From Akkermansiaceae bacterium (GTDB lineage: Bacteria; Verrucomicrobiota; Verrucomicrobiia; Verrucomicrobiales; Akkermansiaceae), in contig JALZVA010000161.1 of assembly GCA_023301335.1 (NCBI GenBank), forward strand, positions 1 to 7,004: 7,004 nt of DNA. Reading direction: 5' to 3'. The first letter of the stretch is position 1. Each line of letters opens with the position of its first letter. Made by a program: the position numbers and the translations under genes. Below the pieces are notes generated by a model that saw nothing but the letters and a program-made list of their open reading frames with translations, was not told where the DNA came from and did not search any database. Shown piece after piece: positions 6,434 to 7,004 of this stretch.

Positions 6434-6543
6434 GGGAATAACTTTTTAGAATTTAGAGGGATTAAATTTAAATCACATCAAAATAAGCCGAATAAAAAAT
6501 TCAGCTTGCCGTCTTAGTGAATATGAAGTGTTATTTTTCTAGC

Positions 6544-7004
6544 ATGAAGACAATAAAAACATGGAGCTTGGTAGCTATGACAGCACTGGGAGCGAATGGC
6601 TCAGCACTGGCGGATGCAAAGGCTGAGGCAATTTTAGAAAAGGCTCGGTATGCCACGACATTACAGCAACAAGATCTAGCTGGGCATCTGCGTAAAGATG
6701 GGAAGAAAATCCCAATCAGACTCTATTTAAGAAAGGAAAATATCCAGTTCCAGTTCTACGATGGGAAGGTGTGGCAGAAGTTTCACATGCGTTTAAAGGA
6801 AGGGGGGGGAGAGCTGTTTGAGATTAATAATGGTAAGACAACAAAGTTTTCCTCCACAAGGCTTTCAAAACCAGTGATGGGTACGGATCTAACGTATCAA
6901 GATTTAGCGATGAGTTTTTTATATTGGAAAAATTCAGAAGTGGTGGGGACGGAAAAAATTAAGTACCAAGTATGTGATCAGTTACGCCTGATAAATCCTG
7001 GTGG
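6544..7004 (+). CDS. Secreted LolA-like (outer membrane lipoprotein-sorting) protein, 3' end cut by window
   Basis: An open reading frame of 153 codons that continues past the window end. The N-terminus 'MKTIKTWSLVAMTALGANGSALA' is a classic Sec signal peptide (basic start, hydrophobic core, ALA cleavage site before D24), so the protein should reach the periplasm or outer membrane. The mature part ('AEAILEKARYATTLQQQDLAGHLRK', 'ENIQFQFYDGKVWQKF', 'GTDLTYQDLAMSFLYW') reads as the beta-rich LolA-like domain of proteins annotated as outer membrane lipoprotein-sorting proteins, which I recall as common in Verrucomicrobiota. A role in binding lipid or lipoprotein is family inference. An in-frame ATG at 6523 would add MKCYFSS ahead of the signal; 6544 gives the more typical signal peptide. 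Neither start has a Shine-Dalgarno sequence. An 8-G run at 6802-6809 encodes three glycines. It is transcribed divergently from the minus-strand cluster. Confidence 0.85.
   Translation, partial: MKTIKTWSLVAMTALGANGSALADAKAEAILEKARYATTLQQQDLAGHLRKDGKKIPIRLYLRKENIQFQFYDGKVWQKFHMRLKEGGGELFEINNGKTTKFSSTRLSKPVMGTDLTYQDLAMSFLYWKNSEVVGTEKIKYQVCDQLRLINPG

Larger units (their letters stand above)
6352..6543. promoter_or_regulatory. Divergent intergenic control region
   Basis: About 190 AT-rich bases between the divergent starts of the HrgA-like gene (minus) and the LolA-like gene (plus); promoters for both must lie here or be read through. The only strong structure is the inverted repeat at 6409-6431. 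No clear -35/-10 pair matching the sigma70 consensus at normal spacing was found in either direction. Other AT-rich words, such as the stretch around 6461-6474, cannot be assigned. Confidence 0.7.

Noticed and set aside
6486..6506. Hairpin AGCCGAA / TTCAGCT with AT-rich loop upstream of the LolA-like gene
   Set aside because: One mismatch on the plus strand (a G-U pair only on the minus transcript), short stem, and in a promoter region rather than after a gene; not enough to call a terminator or attenuator.

Overview
The window is a compact bacterial chromosome segment from a Gram-negative-type organism. Six genes lie head to tail on the minus strand (about 6351 down to 145). A seventh gene diverges from them on the plus strand and runs off the right edge. 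My best guess is the Verrucomicrobiota (order Verrucomicrobiales). This rests on the divergent LolA-like secreted protein with its 'DLTYQDLA.SFLYW' region, recalled from that phylum, on moderate base composition, and on the lack of Shine-Dalgarno sequences. No rRNA or other phylogenetic marker is present, so this is inference.

Minus-strand cluster in transcription order: (1) a 326-aa protein with an N-terminal winged-helix-like segment and a C-terminal region resembling the HrgA/COG2958 restriction-endonuclease-like family, with the expected catalytic residues missing; (2) purE and (3) purK, which overlap by one base and carry out the two-step carboxylation of AIR to CAIR in purine synthesis; (4) a family 3 glycoside hydrolase of the NagZ type (cytoplasmic beta-N-acetylhexosaminidase, peptidoglycan recycling) with an altered active-site loop; (5) a Uup-type ABC-F ATPase acting on ribosomes or DNA; (6) a small VOC/PhnB-like protein. 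Gaps are -1, 12, 21 and 31 bp among the first five genes, and 63 bp before the VOC gene. One polycistronic unit, possibly with a separate start for the VOC gene, is the simplest reading. The functions are mostly housekeeping and not obviously one pathway beyond purE-purK.

Right edge: a divergent intergenic region (6352-6543) separates the cluster from a secreted LolA-like protein gene that is cut by the window end. It contains a perfect 8-bp inverted repeat with an A7 spacer, whose arms also look like extended -10 elements pointing outwards. Seventeen bases of this site recur in inverted orientation at positions 9-25.

Left edge (1-144): no gene that can be supported. It holds the 3' end of the cluster, with two perfect hairpins and a tandem 13-bp repeat between them, probably a transcription end or RNA-processing region.

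There is no mobile element, CRISPR array, tRNA or rRNA in the window. I do not see a clear undescribed multi-gene system. The items most worth a second look are the HrgA-like leader gene of the purEK cluster, the divergent palindrome with its distant copy, and the altered NagZ loop.
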